Assembly: GCF_023856365.1 (NCBI RefSeq)
Contig: NC_064548.1
Location: 10,465,642 to 10,529,641, forward strand
Direction of reading: 5' to 3'
Length of the DNA stretch: 64,000 bases
DNA from: Brienomyrus brachyistius
Lineage: Eukaryota > Chordata > Actinopteri > Osteoglossiformes > Mormyridae
Shown: piece after piece, positions 1 through 10,809 of the stretch
Layout: every line of letters starts with the position of its first letter
Position numbering within the stretch: the first letter of the stretch is position 1
Translations under genes and position numbers: made by a program
Notes under the pieces: generated by a model
What the model saw: the letters and a program-made list of their open reading frames with translations, nothing else
Told to the model about the DNA's origin: nothing
Databases searched by the model: none

Positions 1-1865
1 CATATTACCAAGCTGGGACTCCTTACTTCATTTTCCATTTTTATTTTCATTATTTAGATATTATTTTCTGTTTTATTGCACTGGCACTTGCACCGGACAA
101 TTTCCAAATGGGACGCTATGTTGAGAGCTGCCTCCACAAGGTGCAGCATGCTCGTGTCACCTAACAGATGTTGTCTTGGTATGGATTGTGATTTTGGAGG
201 TGAGCCATCGCATCGCCTGCTTTTCACTCCGTCCTGTGACTGCCAGGGAAAACCTGATCTTCGCTCCCCATGTTTAAATAACTCCCCTGCTGGATTCAGG
301 GGATATTCTTTTCTTTTTTTCCCCCTTGGATGCACTTTTTTTTGTTCCATACATAAATTTGCAGCTCCCGGGGAAATGGATGTAGCATCTGTGAAGGATC
401 AGCAGTGCTGTCATCGTTGGCTGCTCTGGGTCCAGCGGCAAACCCTAGTGGAGATATCACACCTCCAACCCTCCTCCACTACCACCTTCGCCATCAGTTC
501 TGTCCCCTTGCTGCCCCAACTCCCCATGATCACCTGACCATACTGTAGGAGTCATGTGACTGGCTCAGTGAGAATAACATATAAAAGTATTGCTCCATTA
601 ATTTGATATTGCCACTCAAGTTGTTAACAGGTTTGTTTCAAGATAAACACATCTCCGAAGAATGCTTTTAGAGGTCCTGAAATTGTGCCAGTAACAATTC
701 AAAGTCTTTTGAAGACTTTGGGAAAGCACTTGCGTTTAGTGGACAGTGGCTGATATTAGATGACGAAATGATCTTCCAAGTTCTAAAAGAAGCTTGGGAA
801 AACTGAAAGTATCTGTTTTGGACCGAGATGTTCATTTCAAATCTATATTAAAAAGGCCACAGGTCCCACGATTCAAAAAGCAGAAACTGAAATAAATGAA
901 GCCGAAGACAAGTCAGCTGGATGCTTTACATGATATCCTCCCAGCATCTAAATTAAAGGTTTTCAAACGGAGTTTGCTCTTGCCAATCAAATCAGGTCTT
1001 CAACACCTTGGCTATTTTTTAGTGTACTTATGACTTTTAAATTAATTGTTCTCAGATTCTCATACAGCCACATAATCAAAGGCTTCCCTTAAATGTCCTA
1101 AATATAGCTTGTTTTTCATACTCTAGAAAGTCAAAGGTAAAGAATAGGGGGGGAGCTCAGATGAATGAGAAGAACCAACCACAATGTCCACAAGGCAGAG
1201 TAATAACAGAGAGAGTAATTGACAGAGAAATAAGAAAGTCTAGTTCTGGGTACCTGGATCCTTTAAACGTGCCATATGCTTTAGATCAGTGTTGGGTAAC
1301 TTTCTTTAGCCTCGATTTTATTGGCTGCTTATTATCTATTTGTTCAGAAAATAACCCAGGGACTAATCCGCAGTGTGAGGTTTTGGTGGTACGAGAGTGA
1401 CCCTAAACAGAGAGCTATTCAACTGTCAGACTCTAGCTCTGAGAAACGGAGCTTGTATTGGTTTTCTTCTGACCATGAAAAATATATTACTTTGTCCTCT
1501 CCAAACACTAATGTTGACTATAGTGGCCTGGGATTTTATTCTCTTTTTCATGGAGAATTGCAACAGAAAATGTAAAAAAAATGTTCATGGAACAAATTTG
1601 TACCTTAATATTCCTAAAATTTTGCAGTGTCCATGTGACATTTATTGTTTTACAGGGAACCTTTTAGGCGCAAGCAGAAGGTGTTTGTGGAAGACAGGTT
1701 TAATCAAATTCTCTAATAGGTCGTATTGACCCTATAAGGATTTAACAAATCAAATTTGAATTATTATTATATCATTCCATCTTCCATTTCCCGGAGCGTG
1801 TGATATCAGGTTAATCGAGTTACCATTCCTTCTACTCTTTATAAAGATATAACTCTAATAATAAT
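1..1865. other. Non-coding, no gene recognised
   Basis: Ordinary AT-rich vertebrate non-coding DNA. The longest open frames here (for example 76-537 on the plus strand) have no recognisable domain, are not bounded by convincing splice sites, and are of the length that occurs by chance. No repeat family was recognised. Confidence 0.6.
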
Positions 1866-2040
1866 TGTCATGCCCCCCCTCATGAGACTGCTGGCTCATT
1901 TGGGAAAGGATCTGCACCTGGCGTGTCACTTTATGGGCTGCCTCGCATTCATGTGGCTACTTACTGACCATTCTCTGCTTGTCTTCCATGCAGCCCCGAC
2001 CCAACCTGCCTGCCACATTCCCGGCAATGAGAAATGGGGT
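1866..2040 (+). repeat. 5' LTR relic of the gypsy element
   Basis: Starts with TGTCATGCC. The part from about 1948 to 2015 aligns with 4437-4502 in the 3' LTR. It is truncated at its 3' end: sequence resembling pol begins within about 50 bases, leaving no room for a primer-binding site, gag or protease. Confidence 0.65.
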
Positions 2041-2080
2041 AATTTTGGAACACCTGTGAGTCCAGTTCCATAACCCCCAC

Positions 2081-2710
2081 ATGGACTGGGCCATGGAGGA
2101 ACTTTGTTCTTCATCAACATCATGTCTAGCCAGATGTGTCAACCTGCCATGCCGGGTTTCCTATGTGGAGAGTCCTGTCCCTGAAGGTGATACCCGGTGG
2201 TACCACAACTTTGCAGACATGTTCAACAAGTCTCAGATGTTCTTCCTACTGCCTCACAAGGAGTTTGACTACATGATTGAGCTTATTGAGAGTGCTTCAC
2301 TGCCGAAAGGGCGCCTGTTCATGTTGTCCCTGCCGGAGGAGGAGGCAATGGAGCCGTACATCAAAGAGACCCTGGAGCAAGGTATCATCCGTCCATTCAC
2401 TTCTCCTATCTCCTCTGGTTTCTTTTTTGTTAATAAAAAGGATAAGGACCTCCAGCTGTATATAGATTATTGGGCCCTGAATGTTATTACCCGGAAATGT
2501 CGAGAACCACTGCCCATGATCCGTTCGGCCCTAGAACAGCTTCAAAGTGACTGGGTAATCACAAAGATGGTCCTGCAGAGCACATATACAACTCCATCAG
2601 AATTTAAGCCGGGGAAGAACGAAAGACATCCTTTATCACCTTCAACTGTCAGTATGAGTACCTTGTCATGCCTTATGGCATGACTTCCAGAGCTTTATGA
2701 GTGGGATCGC
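2081..2710 (+). pseudogene. Gypsy reverse transcriptase fragment (pol)
   Basis: Partial, inactive reverse transcriptase of the Ty3/gypsy type, which in the family copies element RNA into DNA. The frame is open for about 200 codons. From about 2195 it reads as the pre-RT linker and fingers/palm start: a YHNFADMFNKSQ block, then LPKGRLFMLSLPEEEAM, YIKETLEQGIIRPFTSPIS, GFFFVNKKDKDLQLYIDY and ALN-ITRKCREPLP. These match the conserved order of fish gypsy RTs. Decay is clear in what should be the LDLRSAYN region, and after the PYGM motif near 2680 the frame ends. The YxDD catalytic motif, normally shortly downstream, is absent because the sequence is replaced by an inserted LTR and RNase H resumes only near 3030. 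No start codon assignment is meaningful, since pol is normally translated as part of a polyprotein. Confidence 0.85.
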
Positions 2711-2712
2711 AG

Positions 2713-2985
2713 TGTCATGGGAATGGGACATGGTGCAGGTAGGAAAAAGACGAGATGATCCACTAGTGGCTCTAAGACATAAGGGGGTTTATTATGGAAA
2801 ATAAATACACTGGGTAAAACTACAAACAAAAGGACCACGAGGGAAATGCCAAGGAAGCAACGTCCAGGAACAAGACAACACAGGGTGCAAGAACAGGCAA
2901 GTGAACATAGCACAAACTCATAATACACACATACAACCTTCATTGCGGAGGTGCATGACTCGGAGGTAGGGGTCTGAGCCATGCT
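2713..2985 (-). mobile_element. Antisense LTR fragment inserted in the gypsy relic
   Basis: The block starting TGTCATGG at 2713 resembles the reverse complement of the 3' end of the solo LTR at 39902-40656. Both have a CATGG(T/C)G...AGG segment, then GATGATCCAC with AGTGGCTC, then TTTATTA/TTTAATAA (an antisense polyadenylation-type signal). It therefore looks like a related, diverged LTR inserted in the minus orientation within pol. The right boundary is approximate; no target duplication was identified. Confidence 0.55.
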
Positions 2986-3024
2986 TTCTCAACGCCAAGT
3001 GGGGAGTGGGAGGTTGCACCTTTG

Positions 3025-3245
3025 CACCTTATTTTTTAGAAAGTTGACCCCTGCTGAACAAAGCAATGACGTCGGGAACTGCTGGCCATAGAGCTGGCTG
3101 TTAAGGAATGACAGCATTAGCTCAAAGGCATGGGCCACATATTTCAGGTGCTCACTGACCACCGCAACCTGGAACACCTTAGATCCGCCAAACGCCTCAA
3201 CTCCTGGCAAGCCAGATGGGCCGTGCTTTCTAAGCCTTGTGAACT
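3025..3245 (+). pseudogene. Gypsy RNase H fragment
   Basis: Relic of the RNase H domain of the same pol gene, which in the family degrades the RNA strand of the hybrid. Reading across frameshifts, the plus strand shows KLTPAEQ followed by a DVGN-type block near 3045-3085, then [12 protein letters not shown] at about 3148-3180 and [13 protein letters not shown] at about 3184-3222. This is the conserved gypsy RNase H C-terminal half around the catalytic TDH aspartate. Stops and indels interrupt it, for example a TAG near 3038. Confidence 0.8.
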
Positions 3246-3279
3246 GGAACTTAGACGACGCAATTTGAGAGACTCAGTG

Positions 3280-3960
3280 TAATGAATGCACCTGCCCTGC
3301 CGGCAAGATTTACCTGCCCTCCATGCTCCGCTCAGACACCATTTGCTGGGTACACACCTCCCTCAGCTCTGGGTACCCAGGTGTATCCATTACCAAACAT
3401 CTCCTGGCCCACCAATACTGGTAATCCAGTTGTAGGAGGGCGGTGGGAAATTTGTGATCTCCGGTCTGACTTTTTCCCAAAGTAAAGCAGACAAACAGGA
3501 ACCTGAAGGTCTCCTCCAACCACTCCTAACACCAGAACACCCTTAGTCACATCTGGCCCTGGCTGCTATTACCGATCTGGCTTTGTCCCAGGGGAACTCC
3601 ATCATCCTTTCTGTGGTAGACCAGGTTTCTAAGTGTTGACTGATACCTCTTCCAAATCTCCCAACAGCCATTTGAACTCACTGATATCCTGTTAGGCTGG
3701 GTCTTCCAGTACTATGGCATTCTGAAAGAAAATGTAGTAGAGAGCCGCAATTTGCTGCAAGGGTCTTCCATGCTTTTTATGCCTGACTCAACATCTCCTT
3801 GATTCTGTCTTCCTAACGGCATGACGGAGAGGACCAATCACAAAGTAACAAAGACCCTCTGGCTGCTATACATCGATTGACTTACTCACTGGGCCCTCTA
3901 CCTACTTTGGATAGAGTATGCCAAGAAATCCCGTCCTGAAGCTGACACTAATCTCTCCTG
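3280..3960 (+). pseudogene. Gypsy integrase fragment
   Basis: Relic of the integrase region. At about 3309-3425 the plus strand reads as the zinc-binding part (LPSMLRSDTICWVHTSLSSG, then YPG and HLLAHQYW), which in intact copies carries the HHCC finger. A core-domain block follows at about 3545-3630 (ITDLALSQGNSIILSVVD). Near 3690-3760 there is a segment matching the YYGIPE-type strand, and near 3818-3880 NGMTERTNHKVTKTLWLLY, the region holding the catalytic glutamate in the family. Frames shift several times, so no protein can be made. Confidence 0.8.
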
Positions 3961-4179
3961 TTTTCAGTATGTTCTGGGGTACATGCCCCTGCTGTTCCCC
4001 GGGGACTCCAGCCTAGCACAGTCCCAGTGGTCGGGGACTGGTACTGAGAGAGCTGTGCCACATGGCCCAGCAATGCATAGTGGACTGATCCCGTAGACTG
4101 AAGGTCCAAGTTGACCACCGCCACTGCTCAGAATCCATTTGATACAGTGTGGTTCATCCCTTGAATGACTTGGAAGGTC

Positions 4180-4410
4180 CTCCTTCACCCTTGCTGCAGG
4201 ATGAAGGTTAGGCCTGTGTCATCCGGGCACACTTGGACTCCAGACTGCAGTATCTGGTTGACTGGGAGGGTTATAGCCAGGAGGAATGGGCCTGGGTCAC
4301 AGAAGCAGACATCCTTGACCATGCGATGGTGGCTGGATTCTACCAGGATCACCCTGACAAGCTTGCTCCTTGGCCCCGGCCGTATTGCCTTCATTGGCCT
4401 CTAGGAGGTA
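4180..4410 (+). pseudogene. Gypsy C-terminal chromodomain fragment
   Basis: At 4233-4385 one frame reads [18 protein letters not shown] followed by [19 protein letters not shown]. The YLVDWEGY...W sequence is the aromatic-cage core of a chromodomain, here at the integrase C-terminus as expected for chromoviruses. In the family it targets integration to chromatin. It is followed by a purine-rich stretch (AGGAGGTAGCCGTTGCGGGG, 4404-4423) that corresponds to the polypurine tract just before the 3' LTR. Confidence 0.8.
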
Positions 4411-4429
4411 GCCGTTGCGGGGTGGGTTC

Positions 4430-4692
4430 TGTTTATCCATATGGCTACTTACAAAGCATTCCCTAACTGTCCTCCATTCAGCCCTGACCCTACCTGCCCT
4501 CCGTCTGCCTCAGATCACTGCTTCATGTCAAACCCCATCGAGTGTCATCATTGTAAGACTGAACTCCCCAGCTTCCCGACTTACCTGCTCTGTGACCCCC
4601 AACCAAGTCTCTGCTCTTTGATTCTGCTTTTGACCACCTCAGATACAACAAAACCCAGCTTGCTCTGTCCTTGACTGTTTTCTGGTGTGACA
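4430..4692 (+). repeat. 3' LTR relic of the gypsy element
   Basis: Follows the polypurine tract and shares the GGCTACTTAC...ACCTGCC block with the 5' LTR. It lacks the first roughly 80 bases found in the 5' LTR, so it has an internal deletion close to its start. It ends in GTGTGACA. Confidence 0.6.
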
Positions 4693-6156
4693 TATTTATA
4701 TATTTTTTATAATTACAATAATTATACCAGGAAACATTGACCTGATTCTTAGTTTTTCCCTTTGGCTTCTTAATTGTATACAATGTTGATTGACTGTCTC
4801 CTAGTGAAGCAATTTCTTTTAAAGTGAGTTTTTGTCCCTTACATGCATGTTTACATGTATTCATGTGCTTACATCACGCACAAACACGTAATATTAGCAA
4901 AACACAGCAAAGCTAAATCATTAGAACAAAGACAAGGCATTTTGCAGTTATTCACTCACCCCCCACAAAACATACATTTATTCTGCAGCTATTGAGAAAA
5001 GTCTCAATCCCTTAACCCACATTGCATCTCGTCTTGGCGTTCATGAGGCTGCTTCTTGCTGTGTTCGAAGATACCGATACAGTTCCCACATGCAGTTCAG
5101 ATCACTACCCTTGGTCATTATATTTGATCAAGCAGATTCAGTATGCAGGCTTTTTACAAGAGGTCATGTAAAACAAATGGAGGGGAAATCTGGGTGTAAC
5201 CCTATCAGAATAGAGAGTGTATTTTATAGCAGAATGTCAACATCAGAAAAATAAGCTGCATTATGCTTTGCTTAATATCCCTACTTGAAGCAACTCATTA
5301 TTTCAGATTACAATTTCTTCTCTGCATTAAAAAATAAATTCGCTCTATTTCCCTGTATTCCCTGGACGTTTTTGTCAAGAGAACAGTAAGTATGAAACTA
5401 GGCAAAAAAAAAACTATATTTCCACAACATTACCCTGCTGGCTTTGTGAGAGACAGTTATGCAACCCAGAAAGATCTCAGATGCTTCAGCTTCCGGATAG
5501 GTCATCGCTCCAGTCTCATTCGTCCCTGAGAACAGCCTCATAATCTGCATTTCTGAAGTGTCGGCTGACCTAATAACTTTAAGATAGGAGTGTTAAAAAG
5601 AAAGACACATGTGCTCCTCTGTTATATAACCTGATACATTAAAGACTGGATTTAGTATTTGTTAAAGGTTATTTAAAAAACTGATAAAAACTGGCTGGAT
5701 AAGCAAGTTAATTAGGGCATATAGAATTCTGATGATAATTTCGTAGTCTCTTTAAAACCTTTTGGTTTGGTTAATATGCATAAGTTTAGTCCTTCTGGAA
5801 TCCAGCTGGGGGAAAAAAAGACATCTGCGAGAAGGTGATCACGAGCTCTGCAAAAATATACATGTCTGGGACGAGTGGTGGGTGGTGCACCTGTAGATAT
5901 TCAGGTCAGGATTAGGGGGGCCGAGCTTTTGCGAAGTGTAGGGGCTTGTTCGCTTCTGCATGTGCCTCCATGAGTCACGTCCCCATCTTTAGCTATGATC
6001 TGGGAGGTGTGCGTTTTTCACAAGAAAACAAGAAAGTACAACAACAAAATAACTATGATTCAACTCTTATAATTCACATACAGTACTGCTGCAATAATCA
6101 TCACGAATCCTGTACATTTTTTGCTTAACAAAAAGGATTTGCAGTAGTAGAATTTC
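4693..6156. other. Non-coding, no gene recognised
   Basis: AT-rich sequence with short poly-A tracts and no domain-bearing open frame. No repeat family recognised. Confidence 0.6.
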
Positions 6157-6288
6157 TGTGATGGGTTGATGCCACATCCTGGGTTGTTCCTTGTTTTGTG
6201 CCCGTAGCCTCCAGGATAGGCTCCGGACCCCCAGTGACCCTGAATACTGTAGGACAAGCAGTTACAAATTGACGGATGGATGGATGGA
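6157..6288 (+). mobile_element. tRNA-derived SINE, 3' fragment
   Basis: 5'-truncated copy of the fish SINE that is nearly complete at 53204-53559. Shared segments are CATCCTGGGTTGTTCC, GATAGGCTCCGGACCC and the (TGGA)n tail at about 6275-6288. The promoter-bearing tRNA head is missing. Confidence 0.8.
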
Positions 6289-7290
6289 GTAGACTTTTGG
6301 GATTTATTTTTATTTTGACCATGAATGAAATCATATAATTTTTATGCATAAGTTATGAAGGTGTTTTATATCTGTGGCGTGAAGGACAAAGATATAATTC
6401 CAGGTTTATAAAAACTGATTATAATGTAAATTACAGGGGATTTTATTTCCAATTCATAAGTCTTGGGAGTCCAGCTGGCTCAAATATTTACAGTGATATT
6501 TATAATCTCCAGATAGACCTTATTTTGCTGTCAGTGTCGTACAATCCAAGGCATTCTGCTGAAAATTAGTTTTTATCAAACACTCTTATATGTGTGTACA
6601 CGGGGACCTTTCGAGGAACGTACTCAGTATCAAGCCGCATATTATTATGACAATTTGTGAGCAATTTTCCAAAAATAATTTTATTTTGCCCCATCTGAGA
6701 ATGACAAGCATGCTGCTAAGCATCATCATTTAAAGCAAATTTCTAAAAACTTACAGGGTGCACATAGAGTAATTTATAGGCTTACCAATACAGTGACACA
6801 GTAACTCTTCAGAGTGTAGAAAATGAATAAGCATGCTTTTAATGTTGTAAAACATGGATTATATTGTCCAGACCTGTGTAATACTCAAGTAAAAAAGAGG
6901 TATTTGAATGTGATAAGTTCAAACAACTTCAACATTTGAAAAGATTAGATATTAAAATAGAATTTACTACAACAGATCAGGGAGATTACCAAATCTATAT
7001 GATGAAAAACCATGACATTGTGATCAAATAAATAAAGATGTCATTATGTCATAATGTCTTACTAATGTCATACAAATAATGTGTAGAAAAGTATGAGGAA
7101 ATGGGAAATGCTGTATTGACTATAAAACAGTTTTACTATTACAGAAACTATGCGTAATCAAAGTTTATAAATAAAGACCTGGAAGCTGTGTAGCCTGTCA
7201 GTGGAAAATATAAAAACATACACAGACATTTTTCTCACGTAAAAATACCCATCAGAATCTGAAAAAAAAAGAGGCTGGCATTCTGATAGG
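6289..7290. other. Non-coding, no gene recognised
   Basis: Strongly AT-rich; no recognisable gene or repeat. Confidence 0.6.
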
Positions 7291-7345
7291 AGGCGGAGAT
7301 TTGTGTGTGCATGTGTGTGCGTGCGTATGTGTGCGTGTGCGTGAT
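7291..7345. repeat. Interrupted (GT)n microsatellite
   Basis: GT-rich run with TGTGCATG and GTGCGTGC interruptions. A short (AG)n run follows at about 7486-7510. Confidence 0.8.
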
Positions 7346-7675
7346 GGGTGCTCTGTGTTATTGCAGTGGGGTTAACATACCACGGCAGCCATCCAGCTGA
7401 GCAAACACAAGGGGAGTCAACTGGTCGGCCACAATCTGGGGTGGATGACTCCAGTGGAGAGGCTTAGGAGGCTGAAACTCCTGCAGGGAGAGAGAGAGCG
7501 AGAGAGCGAGGGGGGGAACATCGACGACACGCTGCAACATTCTCACATGGGCACCGGAACTGTAGGAGGTGTCAGTGAGTCAGTGGGATAATAAGGCTTT
7601 GATGTTGGATGAAAAACTTAAAATGCAAAAGTAATTGTCCTTGTGAAAATCTTTCCAGAAAAAAATAAAAGTGGT

Positions 7676-7860
7676 GGAACATTAGGTGCAGCGTGTTCGA
7701 CTCCGGAGCCGGTTCTGCCCAGATTGGCCACTGGTACTCTGCTGGGCTGTGGGCAAGATAATAAGCAAATATACCTCTGCATCCTTTATTGGGTGATTCC
7801 TAAAAGCGGACAAGCACCACCAAGGTACTGTGTGCTTTAGCCTTAGGATTTTAATCCAGA
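7676..7860 (+). repeat. Possible tRNA-derived repeat
   Basis: Contains GTTCGACTCC at about 7697, a close match to an RNA polymerase III B box, preceded by a GTGCAGCG stretch and followed by non-coding sequence ending in CACCACCAAGGTACTG. The layout suggests an old tRNA-derived SINE, but no second copy in this window confirms it. Confidence 0.3.
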
Positions 7861-10765
7861 TAAGAATAATTATGTAGATCAGAGATGTCCACACATTTTT
7901 TGCGTGTGGGTTTGTAAGCAACAACAGATTCGATGCCATATTAGATTACTGGACCCCAGTAAATTTTAACCTTTCTATTTATTGAGTAGTAATTGTGTGT
8001 ATTTCAATCCAGATCCATCAGTGAGAAGTTTCATTTAAGATTAGATTAGATAAACTTTACTGGGGGAAATTCTTGAAAAAAAAATGCAAAAGTTTTAGGC
8101 AGAAAAATGATCTTTATGTTGGTGTGAATCTATGATATTATGGCTGTCAAAGTGTCAGCTTGGCCATTTCAAACCCTCCCCTAAAGTCTCTCCAGTTTTG
8201 GCGGCACCAATCCAATACACCCATGTGCTTGTTGACTCAACCACTATCCCATCTTCTTTGGTTAATCAATACCTCACTGACTTTTTAAAGTAATCAAATT
8301 AATTAATGAAATGACCTGATGGTGAAATATAACGAATACGTGGAATGGCAGAGGTGGCCCTGAGGAGAGGTTCGGGAACTGAAGCGCTGTTCATCTAGCC
8401 TCACAACAACATGTCAGTGACTCTTTAGTTCTTATTGGGTTAGCTCTCAATTTGCATATGTTATAATGCTAAATCTGAGCACATACACACCTACTAACCA
8501 GATAAATAGCTTTTCTTTGACTGCCTAAGACTTCTGCGCAATACTGCATATAATGTCACAAACTCCATAATTTCTCTCGTATCTTTAAGCGGAGTATAGT
8601 GATGTGCATGATCCTAACCCACCACAATTAGAGTTTCACTCTGTCCTCTGCTTCATCCAGTCTTCCAAAGACATCCTGCTGAACTGATGCCCCCCCCCCA
8701 AGTCCATCTTTATAGGAAAGCTCCGTGGCAGAAATTAGGCCTATCCAAGGTGCAGCACACCTTACTCCTAGAATGGAGCTTTGATCTTGAACTGGATAAA
8801 TATCCATTGAAAATGTATGGGCACTCATTTGAGTTTACGATTTGTTGTTTAGCACAATAAAATACTTTCTACACAAAAGCACTGTGGAGCAGAGCTTGAT
8901 TTTACGCAAGAATACTCACAATTATTTAGATAAAGGAAACCACTGCATTAAAGTGCCCCTTTGTGCATGATAATATGAGAGTGGCTCGCAGCCACAGAGA
9001 AAATTGCACTTGTCTAACGACACCTGCCATCCATAATCAGGCCAAATTTTCATGAAGGCAGGACCCAGAAGACTCATACAACGCTAATGCGTTGATATGT
9101 GGCCATTAGCGAGTGCTGCTCGCAGCTGAAGACTGAAATGTGAAATTAAAGAAAACAAAATAAAAGATACATAGCAGCCTGCAGCTGCTGCAGAGTCTAG
9201 CAGTCGAAGCATGCTGGCCAAAAGGACCCACAATCCACTGGTCCAGATCACTTTTCCATCCTTGAATTTAAGCTAACGAGGCTAATTCTTTCTGTAGCTT
9301 ATTATATTGTATGATCGCGTGCCACAATGAAAGATAATTATACCTGTTCACTTTAGCAGAAAACTTATCTTGTAAATATCTGTTTATGGATCTTTTCCCA
9401 GCAGATTAAGCAGGAGGAATTAATGGTGGCTGGGGGGATGGGGCTGTAAATGCAGGAGTACAGCTGTAAAAGACGTTATCCATTTACGTCCCCGATTGAA
9501 AAGCCAGGCAGCGAAATAAAACCGCGCGCAGCACCGGGAAAAGGGGGAACTGGACAGCACGTAAACGGACTCCCCTGTCGTGCCACATGGCAGACCTGTT
9601 GAGTCACTAACAGCGCATTCAGAGTGCAAGGATCACCATGTGAATTAGCTGTTTCGCTAAAGGGCATGCTCGTATACCCCGGAGGGGTAGAGGCGTCGAT
9701 TGGGGGCCCTTTTTTGGACTGCAGACGCGCTGCTTGACTGCTGACACACTAGGCCGCATTGTTTCTGTGGGCACCTAGCTATTGCAGGTAAGGTGGCATG
9801 CCGGGCCCAGCGCTGACAACACATCTGGGCCTCCAGCCAAAAGTCATCAGTCTTTATTTAGGAGCCTCTGCTCACAGCGATGGCATGTTAAGTGATGCGA
9901 CTGACATTCGCAACAAAGTATACAACAGAGCCTCCGGGCATGGAGAATAATATTTACCCTCTCTAAGAGTGACGAGCCCGGACTGTTATTTTCTTTTGCT
10001 CTCCTGTTGCGCCTTTAACCCATTCCTACGGCTTCATCTGTACGCCACACGACGAGGCCGACACAAAATATTACGTCAGTACCTGACAAGCTTTCCCTAT
10101 AAGTCTATATCTCACTATCACTTTGGGTGCTGAAATAAATTGTTTTCAGTGTCGTCATGCAGGTTGAGTTTAGTTTTTCTTGCAAAAAACCTTTTGTTCG
10201 TATTTATCGACTTTCAGCATTGGGCTTGTACAGTAGTTTGAGATTCAGCCCCCAACATTAAATGCAATGCAGACAACATATTTTCCTACAAGGTGACGTG
10301 ACTTACTTTGGATTCATAAATCTCTGACTTGTTTTGGTTCCCACCTACGGGCTCAATATTAAACAAACACAGTTGCATTCCTTGTACACTTTAATATGCC
10401 ATCTATTGACTTTTAATGCATACTTTAGCTAAATCTCAGGTTCCATGTGGTCAGACAAATCCTACGCCCAGACAAAACATATGGCCTGCCGCATACTTCT
10501 GTTTTGTTTTCACTATGACGGGCTACTGGAATAGAAAAAAAAAAATGGGACAGGCTTGTATACATATAACCTTGCGCTGCATATTCCATATGTTTTGCGT
10601 TTAATGGCATGAATAGAACTAGCAATTAGCGTGTCAGCTGGTTCTGTGTCGTTGACTCTGAGTCGCGCTCCCGGCAAGCCCAGCCTGTGCCCGGACGATC
10701 CTTTAGCGCCCCTGTAGCACGAAGGAGTGCTGTTGAGGCAGAGGTGAAACTTCCCATTGCTCTGC
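7861..10765. other. Non-coding; candidate conserved block near 9.1 kb
   Basis: No gene recognised. About 8038-8075 resembles a fish LINE 3' end (an ATTAGATTAGATAAACTTTA type stretch with GGGGGAAATTC), too short to classify. A C10 run lies at 8690. At 9082-9111, CGCTAATG and its exact reverse complement CATTAGCG are separated by 14 bases; the core resembles a homeodomain site. About 9430-10130 is CpG-containing, low in repeats and has no domain-bearing frame. Confidence 0.5.
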
Positions 10766-10809
10766 GTCTCTCTCTCTCTCTCTCTCTCTCTCCCTCTCTC
10801 TCTCTCTCT
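10766..10809. repeat. (TC)n microsatellite
   Basis: About 44 bases of TC repeats with one CCC interruption. The long open frames around it on both strands arise from the repeat. Confidence 0.95.

Larger units (their letters stand above)
1866..4692 (+). mobile_element. Degenerate Ty3/gypsy LTR retrotransposon (chromovirus type)
   Basis: Decayed LTR retrotransposon. It begins with TGTCATGCC at 1866 and ends with GTGTGACA at 4692. LTR relics at both ends share a block (ATGGCTACTTAC or GTGGCTACTTAC, then a stretch reading CAGCCC(C/T)GACCC(A/T)ACCTGCC). Between them lie pol pieces in the Ty3/gypsy order: reverse transcriptase, RNase H, integrase, chromodomain. The order RT-RNase H-IN and the C-terminal chromodomain are diagnostic of Ty3/gypsy chromoviruses rather than Ty1/copia. 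The 5' LTR runs almost directly into RT, so gag and most of protease are missing. Many frameshifts and stops make it non-functional. A second LTR sits inside it in the opposite orientation. No clean target-site duplication is visible. Confidence 0.85.
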
